Of a DNA stretch of 64,000 nucleotides, positions 21,417 to 31,620 are shown piece after piece (within the stretch, counting starts at the first letter, position 1; each line of letters opens with the position of its first letter). Below the pieces are notes generated by a model. It was not told where the DNA came from. It saw only the letters and a list, made by a program, of their open reading frames with translations, and searched no databases. The stretch spans positions 4,820,088 to 4,884,087 of the forward strand of contig NC_061776.1 of assembly GCF_022458985.1 (NCBI RefSeq), read 5' to 3'. Position numbers and translations under genes: made by a program. This DNA is from Mugil cephalus. Its lineage: Eukaryota > Chordata > Actinopteri > Mugiliformes > Mugilidae.

Positions 21417-23072
21417 CTACATCACTTTTATCAACTCAGCTCTTGATCCGAAACCAATCCAGATTCCAGCATAGAGCGGCTGAGTGAATGTGGTCTGGAC
21501 TCTGTGGAGGAGAGTCATGGTTTCAGAGACGCTGTAGAAGGATAGAATACCTGCCCTGTGATCCAGGTACACTCCTACTCTGAGAGAACCACGACCTGAG
21601 ACGGGAGTTTGGATGTTGTTGTTCACAAATGTAGAACTGAAACAATCTAATGTCCAAGATGTGTCATTATTTCCAAACCTACTTTCCCTCCCTGATCTGC
21701 TGATATTCTTGTATGTGACTGCTACATCAACTCTTCTTCTCCACTTCACCTCCCAGTAACAACGTCCAGTCAGACTCTCTCTACTCAGGACCTGCCAACA
21801 ATCAGTGAATCTCTCTGGATGATCAGGATAAGACTGTTGTTGATTCACTGATGTTACTCTTCTGTTTCCCTCAGTCAGTACCAGTCGTCTGTGTGCTGTG
21901 TTTGGATCCAGTGTGATTTCACATGAATACTTTAAGAATTCATCTCTGGTCTTTGGCTCTGGTTGTGGCAGTAAAACATCCACTTCAGCCACTGTCAGTG
22001 AGATGTTAGTCCATGTCTCTCTCAGAATGTCCTGTAGTTTTTTTCTGAGCTCTGTCACAGCTACTTTCACGTCATCAAAGTTCCTCCGAGGACGGATATT
22101 GATGCTGGATGAGTGTGTAGATTGACTGAGTGGTGACAGTGAGGGGTAGTTGCGTAGAAACTGGTTGTGATCCTCTGTGTCTGAGAGCTGCTTCAGCTCA
22201 GCGTCTTCCCTCTTCAGCTCAGTGATCTCTTGCTCCAGCTTCTCCTGAACCTCTTTGACTCGACTCTCTTCAGTTTCCTGCTGGGATCTGACCTGCTGCT
22301 CCACATCAGAGCTTCTTTCCTGGAGGAGACAGATCATCTCAGTGAACATCTCCCGACTGTCCTTCACTGTTTTATCAGCAGAGTGAGCGATGGCCTTCAG
22401 CTCCTGTTGTAACAGCTTCACATCTTTCTCTTTGTCCTGGATCATCTGCTGGATGTTTTGTCGTCTCACCTCCACCTCTCTCTGCCTCTCAGTCCTTTCT
22501 GCTGCAGCTGAGACTGTGTCGTGGCCTTTATGTTCCTCCACAGAGCAGAGATAACAGATACTCTGCTGATCAGTACGACAGAACATCTTTATCACCTCAT
22601 TATGACGAGAGCAGATGTTCTCCTGGAGCTTCTTGGAGGGATCCACCAGCTTGTGTTTCTTTAAAGGAGGTGCATCATAATGAGGTTGAAGGTGTTTCTC
22701 ACAGTAAGATGCCAGACAGAATAAACAGGACTTGAAGGCTTTCAGTTTTCTTCCAGTGCAGAAATCACAGGCCACATCTTCAGGTCCAGCATAGCAGTGA
22801 TCAGCAGGAGCAGCTTGGAGTCCAGTCTTCTTCAGCTGCTCCACTAAAACTGCTAACTTGGTGCTTTTCACCAGGACAGGCCTCGATGTGAAGAGTTGTC
22901 TGCACTCAGGACATCTGTGGATTTGTTTCTTGTCCTCTTCATCAAAGTGGCTTTTAATACAGTTCATACAGTAGCTGTGTCCACAGGGAATAGTCACCGG
23001 ATCCTTCAGTAAATCCAGACAGATGGAACAGCTGATTGTTTCTTCATCTAACTCAACTCCCTTGTCAGCCAT
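21417..23072 (-). CDS. TRIM gene T1, finTRIM/TRIM16-like E3 ubiquitin ligase
   Basis: 551 residues in one open exon. RING C3HC4 (C15, C18, C30, H32, C35, C38, C54, C57); B-box 1 (C102, C105, C116, C119, C124, with H127/H131); B-box 2 (C154, H157, C165, D168, C173, C176, H181, H184); coiled coil about 187-305; PRY about 375-430 (ITLDPNTAHRRLVL); SPRY 431-551 (CYWEVKW, VGVYLDHRAGILSFYS). All zinc ligands are present, so it should be an active RING E3. The start MADKGVELDEE is fixed by homology with T6. The family is fish-specific or fish-expanded and linked to antiviral immunity; substrates are unknown. The stop codon is displaced by one codon change (VKVM end instead of VKVK). The upstream block is type A. 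Confidence 0.93.
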   Translation of the reverse strand: MADKGVELDEETISCSICLDLLKDPVTIPCGHSYCMNCIKSHFDEEDKKQIHRCPECRQLFTSRPVLVKSTKLAVLVEQLKKTGLQAAPADHCYAGPEDVACDFCTGRKLKAFKSCLFCLASYCEKHLQPHYDAPPLKKHKLVDPSKKLQENICSRHNEVIKMFCRTDQQSICYLCSVEEHKGHDTVSAAAERTERQREVEVRRQNIQQMIQDKEKDVKLLQQELKAIAHSADKTVKDSREMFTEMICLLQERSSDVEQQVRSQQETEESRVKEVQEKLEQEITELKREDAELKQLSDTEDHNQFLRNYPSLSPLSQSTHSSSINIRPRRNFDDVKVAVTELRKKLQDILRETWTNISLTVAEVDVLLPQPEPKTRDEFLKYSCEITLDPNTAHRRLVLTEGNRRVTSVNQQQSYPDHPERFTDCWQVLSRESLTGRCYWEVKWRRRVDVAVTYKNISRSGRESRFGNNDTSWTLDCFSSTFVNNNIQTPVSGRGSLRVGVYLDHRAGILSFYSVSETMTLLHRVQTTFTQPLYAGIWIGFGSRAELIKVM

Positions 23073-23207
23073 GTCTGCTCTCAGCGTCAGTGATTCAGTG
23101 TGTTTCTCTTTCTTAGATCTTAAACTCGTTTGAGCTGGGATTTAATGAGGCCTTTCAGCTGCTACACTTCACCACATGTTGATCACACCCATCGTCAATT
23201 TGCAGAT
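23073..23207 (-). promoter_or_regulatory. 5' UTR of T1 within the coding exon, with upstream splice acceptor
   Basis: The minus strand reads tttcctacag then ATCTGCAAATTG at 23,207, a good acceptor that is conserved in T6 at 61,311. A matching donor (TTCCA then GTAAGT) lies at 23,438-23,432, also conserved in T6. The 5' UTR is therefore probably spliced although the coding region is not. Confidence 0.55.
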
Positions 23208-25010
23208 CTGTAGGAAAGACAACACAGAAATATGTGGACAGAGTGGATGTAGAGGAATGTGGTTTATCAGGGTTTGATTCTTTCCAAGACAACAAGTAAC
23301 AATGTGAATTAAAGTTCGTTTCATTATTGACAATGGAGTCTAATGTTAGAGTGTAGTCCAAAAGAGGATTCAAATGTAAGAAACAAAGAAACTATTGCAT
23401 GATGAGTAACTGAAAAGTCAACATTAATAAAACTTACTGGAAGTGGGACACAGAAGGCTCCACTGTTATCGCACAGGTTAATCCAAGAATTAGTCCAACA
23501 AAAGATAATCCATTTGAAGAAAACAGTCACCAGAAGAATCCAAGAAAACTAGAAGAGAAAAGATGCACATGAGGCAAGGAGACCGTGGGAGATTTACAGA
23601 GATGTTGGAAACACAGACGAGTAACAGGAAGGAAAACAGGTGGTAAAGCAAACTGACAAAGACAGAGGAAGAGACTATAGGTATCTACAAGGCTGATGAG
23701 CAGGAAATACAAAAGACTGAAATACAAAGAGACTACACATTACAAAATAAAACAGGAAGACAAACTCAAATGTCCGAAAACTACAAAGCCTGAGTGAAGC
23801 CCTGCTCCCCATTGTTATATATTTATTCATTCAGTTATGAAATAATTGTCCATAGCTGCAGATTTGGTTTCTTCCTCAAATTCATTTGTTTCCTTTATTA
23901 GTTCAATAGCTGAGGAATTACAACAGAGTCATAAAATACAGAATTATATTTTGTTGATATTCCCTTCATTCATGTTCATCTTTTTATCGGAAGTGACTGG
24001 TGAAAGTATAAATACAGTATTCAAGATATCCATCTTCCTAGTAATGCAGAGAACAATCCACTGTTTTTCCTACCAAGCACCATTGGTCTGAGAGGTGACT
24101 TTCATAACCAGCCACTTTACGCTCTGCAAACCATTTCAGTGTGTTCTGATGAAGCCAACAGAAGAGATACAGTTTGGACTGATGCTGGAAACTCTCGTCA
24201 CCCAGCTGCACCTTAAGACTCTGTCTGTTAATGTGGTAAACTGTGCCAGAGACCAGGGTTGGCCTTGGTGGAATTCAATCCACTGGAAACTTGGGAAAAA
24301 CTCACTCGTAGCTTATACAAGAACCGGATGGCTCCCAGCAATGGCTGTACATCCATACTCCAACCTCCCTGAGTAACATACACACAGTTCACTGGGCACC
24401 ACAGTTGTAAGACTCCTCCAAGTCCAAAAAACACATCCAGACTGGATCATCAAACTCCCTTGATTCTCTCATCAACTATGCAAGGGTAAATAGCCGACCC
24501 ATTGTTCTGTGTCCAGGACAGAAAACTCTCCTTAGTTAGTCAGTGTCTCCTTTCCAGAGCCCCAAAATAAACTTACTGTGTATTCTTAGCAGAGAAGTAC
24601 CCCAATAATCAGAGCACATGCACCACCCCCACCACCTAATTAGTCTCACCGCCAGGTGGTGCTAAGATGACAGTTCTGCTCCTCTCTTCACCAGAGTGCC
24701 CAAGACATGAGTGCAGATTTGATGATTGGATGAACCCTGAAGTCAAACATCCAATCTTCACTTAAGGTACAGTATGAGCTGCCTGATGTCCCACGAGGTG
24801 TTCATTATGGACAATCCAGATCTAGCTCAAACATTCAACAACAAACCACCACACTGGTTCAGATCAGGCAGGCCGTTATTCCTAATCAGTTTCTCCAAGA
24901 CTTTACAAATCAGAAACAAAGTCTCTCAAAAGAACTGAGGCATCCCCAGCCTAGATCTTTTGCAGAACTCCACCCAGAGTCTGGAAGAGACTCATCAAGG
25001 GCTCGACGAG
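23208..25010 (-). repeat. Type A upstream block of T1, duplicated upstream of T6
   Basis: About 1.8 kb upstream of T1 that aligns, with gaps, to 61,312-63,100 upstream of T6: shared markers include gttcagatcaggcaggcc and gaagagactcatcaaggg / gaagagactcgtcaaggg. It holds no intact gene. The small frame at 24,095-24,376 is not conserved as protein. At its far end the T1 copy leads into telomere-like repeats while the T6 copy leads into a Penelope-like element. Confidence 0.7.
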
Positions 25011-25017
25011 ATTTCTA

Positions 25018-25050
25018 ACCCTAACCGTAACCCCAACCCTAACCCTAGCA
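25018..25050. repeat. Short telomere-like (TAACCC)n tract
   Basis: About five degenerate copies of taaccc, including taaccctaaccgtaacccc. Shorter counterparts lie at about 47,757-47,775 and 53,155-53,176 in duplicated flanks, each followed by ctagca. Confidence 0.8.
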
Positions 25051-25854
25051 CAACAAATATTCTAATGTATTTACTGCAGAAAGCATAGGTTAGATGCAAC
25101 TCTCTTGTCTTTTGGCATTATGTTTTGCTTATTTACACATGTAGCATATACAGAATATAGTTAGAGAATCATTTGAAGTTTTGTGTCACGTCACAAAATA
25201 CTAGTTTCAATCTTTTTGTCTGTTGCAGTTGCACCTGAGCTGCAGATTCAGGTTCAACACTGTGATTGGGCAATTCCACTGTGATTTAGTCTGTTGTTAT
25301 CATAAAAATACAGATTACAGCTGTGTTAGCCTGCTGTGGTGTTCAGTAAAGGAAGACGTGAAACAATAACTGGCAATATAACTAAACAGGTTGTTTCCTC
25401 ATTTCTCAGTGTCAGTAATGTGATATTTTTGCTTTTCCAGGTTTCATTTTTTTGAAACAGTGCAGTTGATCTCCTTCTAGTTCTGTCATTGATCTTTAGT
25501 GAATGAGGCTTCTTGTTTGCTCATCTTCTACCTTTCAGATGTGTGAAGGGAAGAGATCAGATGTGTTTGAAAGCAGAGAGAAGAATGAGAGTTATGAGGG
25601 TTTGCCACATTCCAGAACGTAGAGCAGCAATTTATTAAAACTGATTTAGATTCCAGGAAGAGACGGAGGTACTTTCAGGTGCTTCTGTTAAAGGTGTACA
25701 GAAAAGAAAAAATAATTTGATTCCATTATGGTTCATAAAATTAGTGTAATAACTCATTTAACAGGCGATGTAGGCCAAACCTTGTGCAAAATTCCAGTTT
25801 TGAGTAAATCCCGGGTGAAAGTGTAATATTTTTTTTTTTTTTCCGCATTTGATA
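25051..25854. other. Duplicated TRIM flank, no gene
   Basis: The part 25,050-25,420 aligns with 47,775-48,130 upstream of T4 (shared atttactgcag, gttttgtgtcac and gagctgcagattcag segments). The rest, to the hAT element, shows no gene. Confidence 0.6.
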
Positions 25855-25862
25855 GTGCAGGT

Positions 25863-26546
25863 TAGGGTGATATAGCAAAAATATCATATCACGATTTTTA
25901 AAAAATAAAATCATGATTTCGATTTTATCATGATCTTAAATTGAAAAATGAAAAACAGACAATATTTTCTTTGCATTCAGAGTAGAGATGTAACATGGCA
26001 GTGTTGGAGAAGTATTTTGGTCTGGGCAGCTCAAACCGCGGGTCTACTACTTGAAGCAGGTGTTTGAACCCCTCGTTTTCTACCGTCTTGAAAGGTACTA
26101 TATCTTTTGCAAGATAAAAGGTAACTGGTTCTGTTACCTCTTTCCATCGCTTGCTTCACTTGTCGTACGGAGTGCCTTTGTTAAATACCTGTGTTAATGT
26201 TGACTGTTTTGGTCTTACACTAGCTGCTTCCTCCGCCTGTGGTGCCACTGGGCCCCTCCCTGTTTTTTTAGTGACCAACTCCATTTGGCTTTCAGCCATG
26301 GCTCTCCATGCGGCTACCGCTACACACATAAACAAGTAGGCGGGAAAGAAAGTGCGTCACTGCCCGTAATTCGCTATGATTGGTCGGTCAGGTTGACGAC
26401 GTAATATGTCTGCTGTGACGGTGCATCAGCATAGAACTGCAATTCATAGAATGCGCCCTCGACGATCCCACGATCTCTGCAGTTTGACAGATCGTCTTCA
26501 CGTTGTAATCGTTCACGATTTAATATCGTCATATCGCCCACCCCTA
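25863..26546 (-). mobile_element. hAT transposon remnant with 8-bp target duplication
   Basis: 684 bp, flanked on both sides by GTGCAGGT (25,855-25,862 and 26,547-26,554). Ends are TAGGG and CCCTA, with imperfect inverted repeats extending inward (ggtgatatagc against gggcgatatgacg). An 8-bp duplication and TAGGG-type ends define the hAT superfamily. The minus strand carries part of a transposase, so the element's 5' end is at 26,546. Confidence 0.88.
25993..26300 (-). pseudogene. hAT transposase N-terminal fragment, broken
   Basis: On the minus strand the frame reads MAESQMELVTKKTGRG and later RWKEVTEPVTFYLAKDIVPF then ENEGFKHLL and PRPKYFS. These match the region after the BED finger in Ac-like hAT transposases (the LAKDxxPxxxVExEGF motif). 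An in-frame TGA precedes the RWKEV segment and the catalytic DDE part and dimerisation domain are absent, so it is inactive. Confidence 0.75.
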
Positions 26547-26749
26547 GTGCAGGTGCACACATTTTACGTCAGCCTGTGCACGATTCATCAGGATCCGTCC
26601 TCTGTCAATCAAAATAGTGGGAAGCTGTACACCTAGAGCCCCTGGCTGAACTTCCTTGTGCTCATCATCTTCCTCAAAATCCTGGAATTCGGGACCAGAC
26701 AACTAAAACAAATGGAAAAGATAAGAGGCAGGCAGATTCAAAAAAGCAG

Positions 26750-27510
26750 ACAAAAGTCGATCCAAGATTACCTGGTTGGATAATCATTGCTAAGACACAG
26801 ACTGTACATGGAACATGCACTTCTCCGCCTTAACAAAGAGCTCGTTCTCCAGAAGGTGGCAGAATACTCAGGGTCCTTGGAAAAGATGAGGGTGTCATCA
26901 AGATGGACAAATACAAAGCGAGGATTGGAGATCTGAGGGTGGGTCGCGGGCAGCTAGCTGGTCTTGAAGCTGGTCGTTGAGTCCTTTGACAAACACTACT
27001 TGCAGAGCCTCCTCATTCCAGCCCACATCCACACTCAAGGTCCAAAACTCCACAGAATAGTCCACCACCAACCAGGGCCCTTGCCGCTGTCCCAGTAAAT
27101 GGCTAGAGGCGTTGCCGGCAAAAGATTAAAAATGTTCCACAAAATCTTTAAATGGGAATGAACTCAGAGCGCGACTGGGGTTTACTGCCTCAGCCTGTGC
27201 TAGTGCCCTGCACTGGAGAAGTCATATAAACGATCTTAGCATCATGAGCGAAGATCTGGGCTTTTTGCTGAAAAACCAAATCCCAATGAAGCAAAAAACC
27301 ACAGCACTTGTCCAGCTAACTGTGAAAAATCTGGATCTGGAATTCAAACATCCGTACAGTGAGGGACGCCCATTCAGCCAGCCGCCAAGACGTCTCTGTT
27401 GCCGGGCGAGTTAAATTCAGATTATCATACAATGTTCTGATTATTTGATCGTGTTGGCCAAGGAGTGTGCCCTGGCCAGGGCGTGGCTCACTGGGTCTGC
27501 TTGGTCCATG
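26750..27510 (-). pseudogene. Degraded Ty3/Gypsy-type gag with fused RT scrap
   Basis: Starting at an ATG near 27,510 the minus strand reads a gag-like N-terminus (MDQADPVSHALARAH) and further down, in shifting frames, gag-like segments (WNEEALQVVFVKGLNDQL near 26,990). This runs almost directly into an RT motif near 26,900 (FVHLDDTLIFSKD, the catalytic LDD motif). Stops, frameshifts and a large internal deletion between gag and RT make it a dead retroelement. The sequence 27,511-27,760 upstream may be its leader. Confidence 0.65.
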
Positions 27511-27760
27511 TTGGCCAGATCGTTCTGTTCAGGAGGTGGATGCCGAACGTGGCATACAGATTCAAACAGACAAAAGGTTGATCAAGCAAATGTCAAAGAG
27601 ACAAGTGTTACAATGGTGTGATCTACAATCGGGTGAAGAGTGGATGGGGAACCCGGTCCTTTATGCTCCACAGGCGCACTTGGTTGGGATGAGCTGCAGG
27701 TGTGTGAGACTGTAGTTCAGGAAGTAGGTCAGCTCCGCCTGCCTAAGATTGACAGAGAAA

Positions 27761-28190
27761 AAGGCAAAAACACAAACACAAACTGTATAGCCTAGAGTTT
27801 CAGGACAAAAATTGTATCACATACACTCTCATATTATTTTGCCATTTTTTCCATCGGCATTTGGAGAAATTACGGAAAGGAAAACCAAAGAAAATAATCG
27901 TTAATGAAAAACCGTTTTATTTAATATTTTAATCAACAAATTGTTCACACATCCAACAATTTCATGTACACATTCACTTAAGCCATACAATCTACCTGTT
28001 TATCATGATAAATAAAATTTTAATAACCCTCATGGTACCTCATGTATATGTAGATGTTAATATATAGTCTAAAAAACTAATAGATGTAAATGTAATCATA
28101 GATTTCTTTAACATATCGGTGAGAAAGGAAGGTCTGCTGATTCCTCCTATGAACTGCAAGAACACAGAAATTTATCAGTACAAATATTCA
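27761..28190. other. Non-coding stretch, partly TRIM 3' flank
   Basis: From about 27,955 onward it matches the T3 distal 3' flank near 37,090-37,280 (acctcatgta, aaactaata). No gene is seen. Confidence 0.5.
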
Positions 28191-28194
28191 GCAG

Positions 28195-28374
28195 ACATTT
28201 AGAGCTCAGAAAATTTTAGAAAACAAAAGCCATCATGAGCAGTGATATCCTCCATGGCTAAACAGACACAGGAAAGAGCTCCACCTAAAGAAAGTGATGA
28301 AACATCCAGAGAACAACTATTAAACATGTCAAGGTAGCAGCCATGATGTTTGACTGACAGCTGATCATTCTCTA
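28195..28374 (-). other. T2 3' UTR remnant
   Basis: Matches the 3' UTR of T3, T4 and T6 (catttagagctcag, gtgatatcctcca, gtcaaggtagcagccatgat) up to gacagctgatc. It is then cut off by the TTAA-type element, so the last stretch of normal 3' UTR and stop codon is missing. Confidence 0.7.
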
Positions 28375-28927
28375 TGGGACAACAGTACCTTTTTGAGTCA
28401 ATCGGAGCTTTGTACACAACTTGTGTTGGAGTAAATGTTGCATGCAATACGTAATTTTATTCTGATTTAATTGACAAAAGTCATTATAGGATTCAACCAA
28501 GACATTCTTTAAAAACAAACATACAAACAAAAAATAAGCCAAACCCACCACCTTCTTGTTATTTTAAATGTGGGCCAACTTTGATTGCTCAAAAACAATA
28601 CAACCTACACTGCTTCTGACTTTTGTAACACAAACTTCAGAGTCTTGGCTTTCAAAGAATACCAAGGCCATGCATGAGATCCAAAATGTCCATGAACACC
28701 ATTCAATGTCATTTTCTTCTGATTTCATTGATAAAAGTCATTACAGGATTCAACCAACACATTTTTTCAAAACAACAACAACAACAAAAAAAAAATCAGC
28801 CAAACCCACCAACTTCTTATTTCAAAGACTGTGCATGAGATCCAAAATGTTCATGACCAGTATTCAATTTACTTTGGGTATGTCCTAAATAGACGTTTTT
28901 TTGGAAAAAGACTTGAGTGATGAGATG
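28375..28927 (+). mobile_element. TTAA-type element at the 3' end of T2
   Basis: Shares long segments with 32,421-32,765 and, inverted, with 20,947-21,365 (gggacaacagtaccttttt, caaacttcagagtcttggct). Its interior includes a partial tandem duplication (catgagatccaaaatgt at 28,673 and 28,837). The right side abuts TTAA at 28,928-28,931, which lies inside the final codons of T2. The left end is truncated and the right terminal inverted repeat is not clear, so boundaries are approximate. Confidence 0.6.
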
Positions 28928-30594
28928 TTAATCAACTCAGCACTTGATCCATTAAAGCAATCACCAATCCTGAGTCCAGCATAGAGCGGCTGAGTGAATG
29001 TGGTCTGGACTCTGTGGAGGAGAGTCATGGTTTCAGAGACGCTGTAGAAGGACAGAATACCTGCTCTGTGATCCAGGAACACTCCTACTCTGGAGGAAGG
29101 AGGAGCAGAGACGGGAGTTTGGATGTTGTTGTACCAAAATGTAGAGCTGTCATTTGAACGATATAATGTCCAAGATTTGTCATTACGTCCAAATCTACTT
29201 TCATTCCCTGCTCTTCTGATATTCTTGTATGTGACTGCTACACCAACTAATCCTCTCCACTCCACCTCCCAGTAACAACGTCCAGTCAGACTCTCTCTAC
29301 TCAGGACCTGAAGACGATCAGTGAATCTGTCTGGATGATCAGGATAAGACTGCTGTTGTCGATTCCCTGGTGTTATTTTTCTGTTCCTCTCAAACAATAC
29401 CAGACGTTTGTGTATTGTGTTTGGATCCAGTGTGATTTCACGTGAATACTTTAAGAATTCATCTCTGGTCTTTGGCTCTGGTTGTGGCAGTAAAACATCC
29501 ACTTCAGTCACTGTCAGTGAGATGTTTGTCCTTGTCTCTCTCAGAATGTCCTCCACTTTCTTTCTGAGCTCTGTCACAGCTATTTTCACGTCTTCAAAGT
29601 TCCTCCGAGGACAGATATTGATGCTGGATGAGTGTGTAGATTGACTGGGTGGTGGCAGTGAGGGGTAGTTGTGTAGAAACTGGTTGTGATCCTCTGTGTC
29701 TGAGAGCTGCTTCAGCTCAGCGTCTTCCCTCTTCAGCTCAGTGATCTCCTGCTCCATCTTCTCCTCAACCTCTTTGACTCGACTCTCTTCAGTTTCCTGC
29801 TGGGATCTGACCTGCTGCTCCACATCAAGGCTTCTTTCCTGGAGGAGATGGATCATCTCAGTGAACATCTCCCGACTGTCCTTCACTGTTTTATCAGCAG
29901 AGTGAGCGATGGCCTTCAGCTCCTGTTGAAGCAGCTCCACATCTTTCTCTTTGTCCTGGATCATCTGCTGGATGTTTTGTCGTCTCACCTCCACCTCTCT
30001 CTGCCTCTCAGTCCTTTCTGCTGCAGCTGAGACTGTGTCGTGGCCTTTATGTTCATCCACAGGGCAGAGATAACAGATACTCTGCTGATCAGTACGACAG
30101 AACATCTTCATCACCTCTTCATGACGAGAGCAGATGTTCTCCTGGAGCTTCTCAGAGGGATCCACCAGCTTGTGTTTCTTTAAAGGAGCTGCATCATAAT
30201 GAGGCTGAAGGTGTTTCTCACAGTAAGATGCCAGACAGACTAAACAGGACTTGAAGGCTTTCAGTTTTCTTCCAGTGCAGACATCACAGGCCACATCTTC
30301 AGGTCCAGCATAGCACTGATCTGCAGGAGCAGCTTGAAGTCCAGTCTTCTTCAGCTGCTCCACTAAAACTGCTAACTTGGTGCTTTTCACCAGGACAGGC
30401 CTCGATGGGAAAAGTTGTTTGCACTCAGGACAGCTGTGGGTTTGTTTCTTCTTGTCCTCTCCATCAAAGTGTCTTTTAATACAGTTCATGCAGTAGCTGT
30501 GTCCACAGGGAATAGTCACCGGATCCTTCAGTAGGTCCAGACAGATGGAACAGCTGATTGTTTCTCGATCCAGTTCAACTCCTTTCTGAGCCAT
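28885..30594 (-). CDS. TRIM gene T2, finTRIM/TRIM16-like, with altered C-terminus
   Basis: 569 residues in one open exon, the longest of the array. RING C3HC4 from C15 to C58 (one extra Lys/Gln residue in the loop, CPECKQLF), B-boxes about 100-187, coiled coil about 188-307, PRY about 378-435 (ITLDPNTIHKRLVL), SPRY to about 556. It reads normally to AELI, but instead of KVK and a stop it continues for 14 different residues ending KKTSI. The change occurs exactly at a TTAA, next to mobile-element sequence, so the tail is probably element-derived. All zinc ligands are intact. The start MAQKGVELDRE has a good context (gcagagATGg). The upstream block is type B. Function by family: RING E3 ligase, probably immune. 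Confidence 0.92.
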   Translation of the reverse strand: MAQKGVELDRETISCSICLDLLKDPVTIPCGHSYCMNCIKRHFDGEDKKKQTHSCPECKQLFPSRPVLVKSTKLAVLVEQLKKTGLQAAPADQCYAGPEDVACDVCTGRKLKAFKSCLVCLASYCEKHLQPHYDAAPLKKHKLVDPSEKLQENICSRHEEVMKMFCRTDQQSICYLCPVDEHKGHDTVSAAAERTERQREVEVRRQNIQQMIQDKEKDVELLQQELKAIAHSADKTVKDSREMFTEMIHLLQERSLDVEQQVRSQQETEESRVKEVEEKMEQEITELKREDAELKQLSDTEDHNQFLHNYPSLPPPSQSTHSSSINICPRRNFEDVKIAVTELRKKVEDILRETRTNISLTVTEVDVLLPQPEPKTRDEFLKYSREITLDPNTIHKRLVLFERNRKITPGNRQQQSYPDHPDRFTDRLQVLSRESLTGRCYWEVEWRGLVGVAVTYKNIRRAGNESRFGRNDKSWTLYRSNDSSTFWYNNIQTPVSAPPSSRVGVFLDHRAGILSFYSVSETMTLLHRVQTTFTQPLYAGLRIGDCFNGSSAELINISSLKSFSKKTSI

Positions 30595-30720
30595 CTCTGC
30601 TCTCCAAACAGTGTCAGTGACAAGAACTTGTGTCCTTTGAAGAACTTACAGTTGAACAATGTGTGTTTGAGGAAGAAGTGAGAGGCGTCACCAGACTCTT
30701 TTTCTCTTAAGAGGAGTGAC
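30595..30720 (-). promoter_or_regulatory. 5' UTR of T2 with upstream acceptor
   Basis: The minus strand reads gattatttcag then GTCACTCC at 30,720, an acceptor conserved in T3 (39,445) and T5 (55,631). This suggests a spliced 5' UTR in all type B genes. Confidence 0.5.
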
Positions 30721-31140
30721 CTGAAATAATCTGAGTAATAAACTATAAAACAATGAAACATAACGACTTTGAAATCCATTTTATTAAAGTTACAGAGATA
30801 ATAACAGTACAAAGTACAAATCATTAAACTTACAACTTAACAACTTGATAGACTTTGACTAAGAGTCTGATGTGTTAGTTGTTTAAAAGGCCTCTGTTGA
30901 GCTTTCTCAAGAGTAGTGTCAGCACTGAGACAACTTCAGTAACTCTCTAAGTGTGGAATGTTTCTTTTGAAAAAAAAAAGAAATCAGTGTCTGACATTCA
31001 TCTCCTAGTTTTGTGTTGTGTGAATCTGAAAATGAATCTGAATTCACTGGTTCTTTAAAACATTACATTATAGAATGAGATTAACTGTGTTAAGGCGTAT
31101 GAAAGGTGAACTGTAGTGCAGAAAACAGACAAACTATTAA
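30721..31140 (-). other. T2 upstream flank
   Basis: Non-coding. The segment 30,855-31,010 matches 41,700-41,850 (gtcagcactga, ggatgtttcttttga), and 31,060-31,130 matches 32,775-32,845 in the ghost unit. Confidence 0.55.
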
Positions 31141-31620
31141 ACTGAGTTGACTTTTCAAAAGGACAGTGGAGTCCCTTCAAAGTGGTTTGCCAGAATAAAC
31201 CCAACTGGATGGATGAGTGAGGTCAAGAGGAAGGACAAGTGGCCTGATGACCAAAGAGCTGCAGTTCACAAGGAGGTCAAGAAGCAAGATGAAGTTTTTC
31301 ATGTTATCAATCTGGACATAACCCAGACTAACAACCAGTATCAGGATCAGCTGAATCTGGACCAAGGTTGTTGCTACTTGACAGACGAAGGATCATGGGT
31401 TTGTTGACGTCCAGAGGAATTGTGCTGGGAGGAAGAATCAGACAAGAAACTGTTGTCTACTGAGTGAGAAGACAGGTTAAGGGACTGAGGACTAGCAGTC
31501 TGAGAGGTGACTGACTCTAGGGTAGGTCTAATGGGAACAAGAACCACCCCACTCCTGTAATCAATCAAACACACCAGAGAGAGAGAGGCTGTGGGCAAAG
31601 AGGAAGGTAGAAGCAGAGGG
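31141..31620 (+). repeat. Repeated module M, copy 1, with an 86-codon open frame
   Basis: The open frame 31,147-31,407 begins MTFQKDSGVPSKWF and includes a charged stretch (KRKDKWPDDQRAAVHKEVKK). Related sequence occurs at 32,845-33,230 and, more diverged, at 41,850-42,290, where frames are broken. I do not recognise a protein family. All three copies lie upstream of TRIM units, so the simplest reading is a piece of duplicated flank, perhaps once an exon or element. Confidence 0.5.

Noticed and set aside
21898-22125. Plus-strand open frames of 60-83 codons opposite the TRIM genes, recurring at 29,408, 37,855, 45,402, 54,335 and 60,002
   Set aside because: They are antisense shadows of the conserved coding sequence; recurrence follows from paralogy, not from a separate gene.
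24095-24376. A 93-codon plus-strand frame in the T1 flank
   Set aside because: Not conserved in the duplicated T6 flank and without recognisable motifs.
25018-25050. A true chromosome end or interstitial telomere block
   Set aside because: Only about five degenerate units, with ordinary duplicated sequence on both sides.
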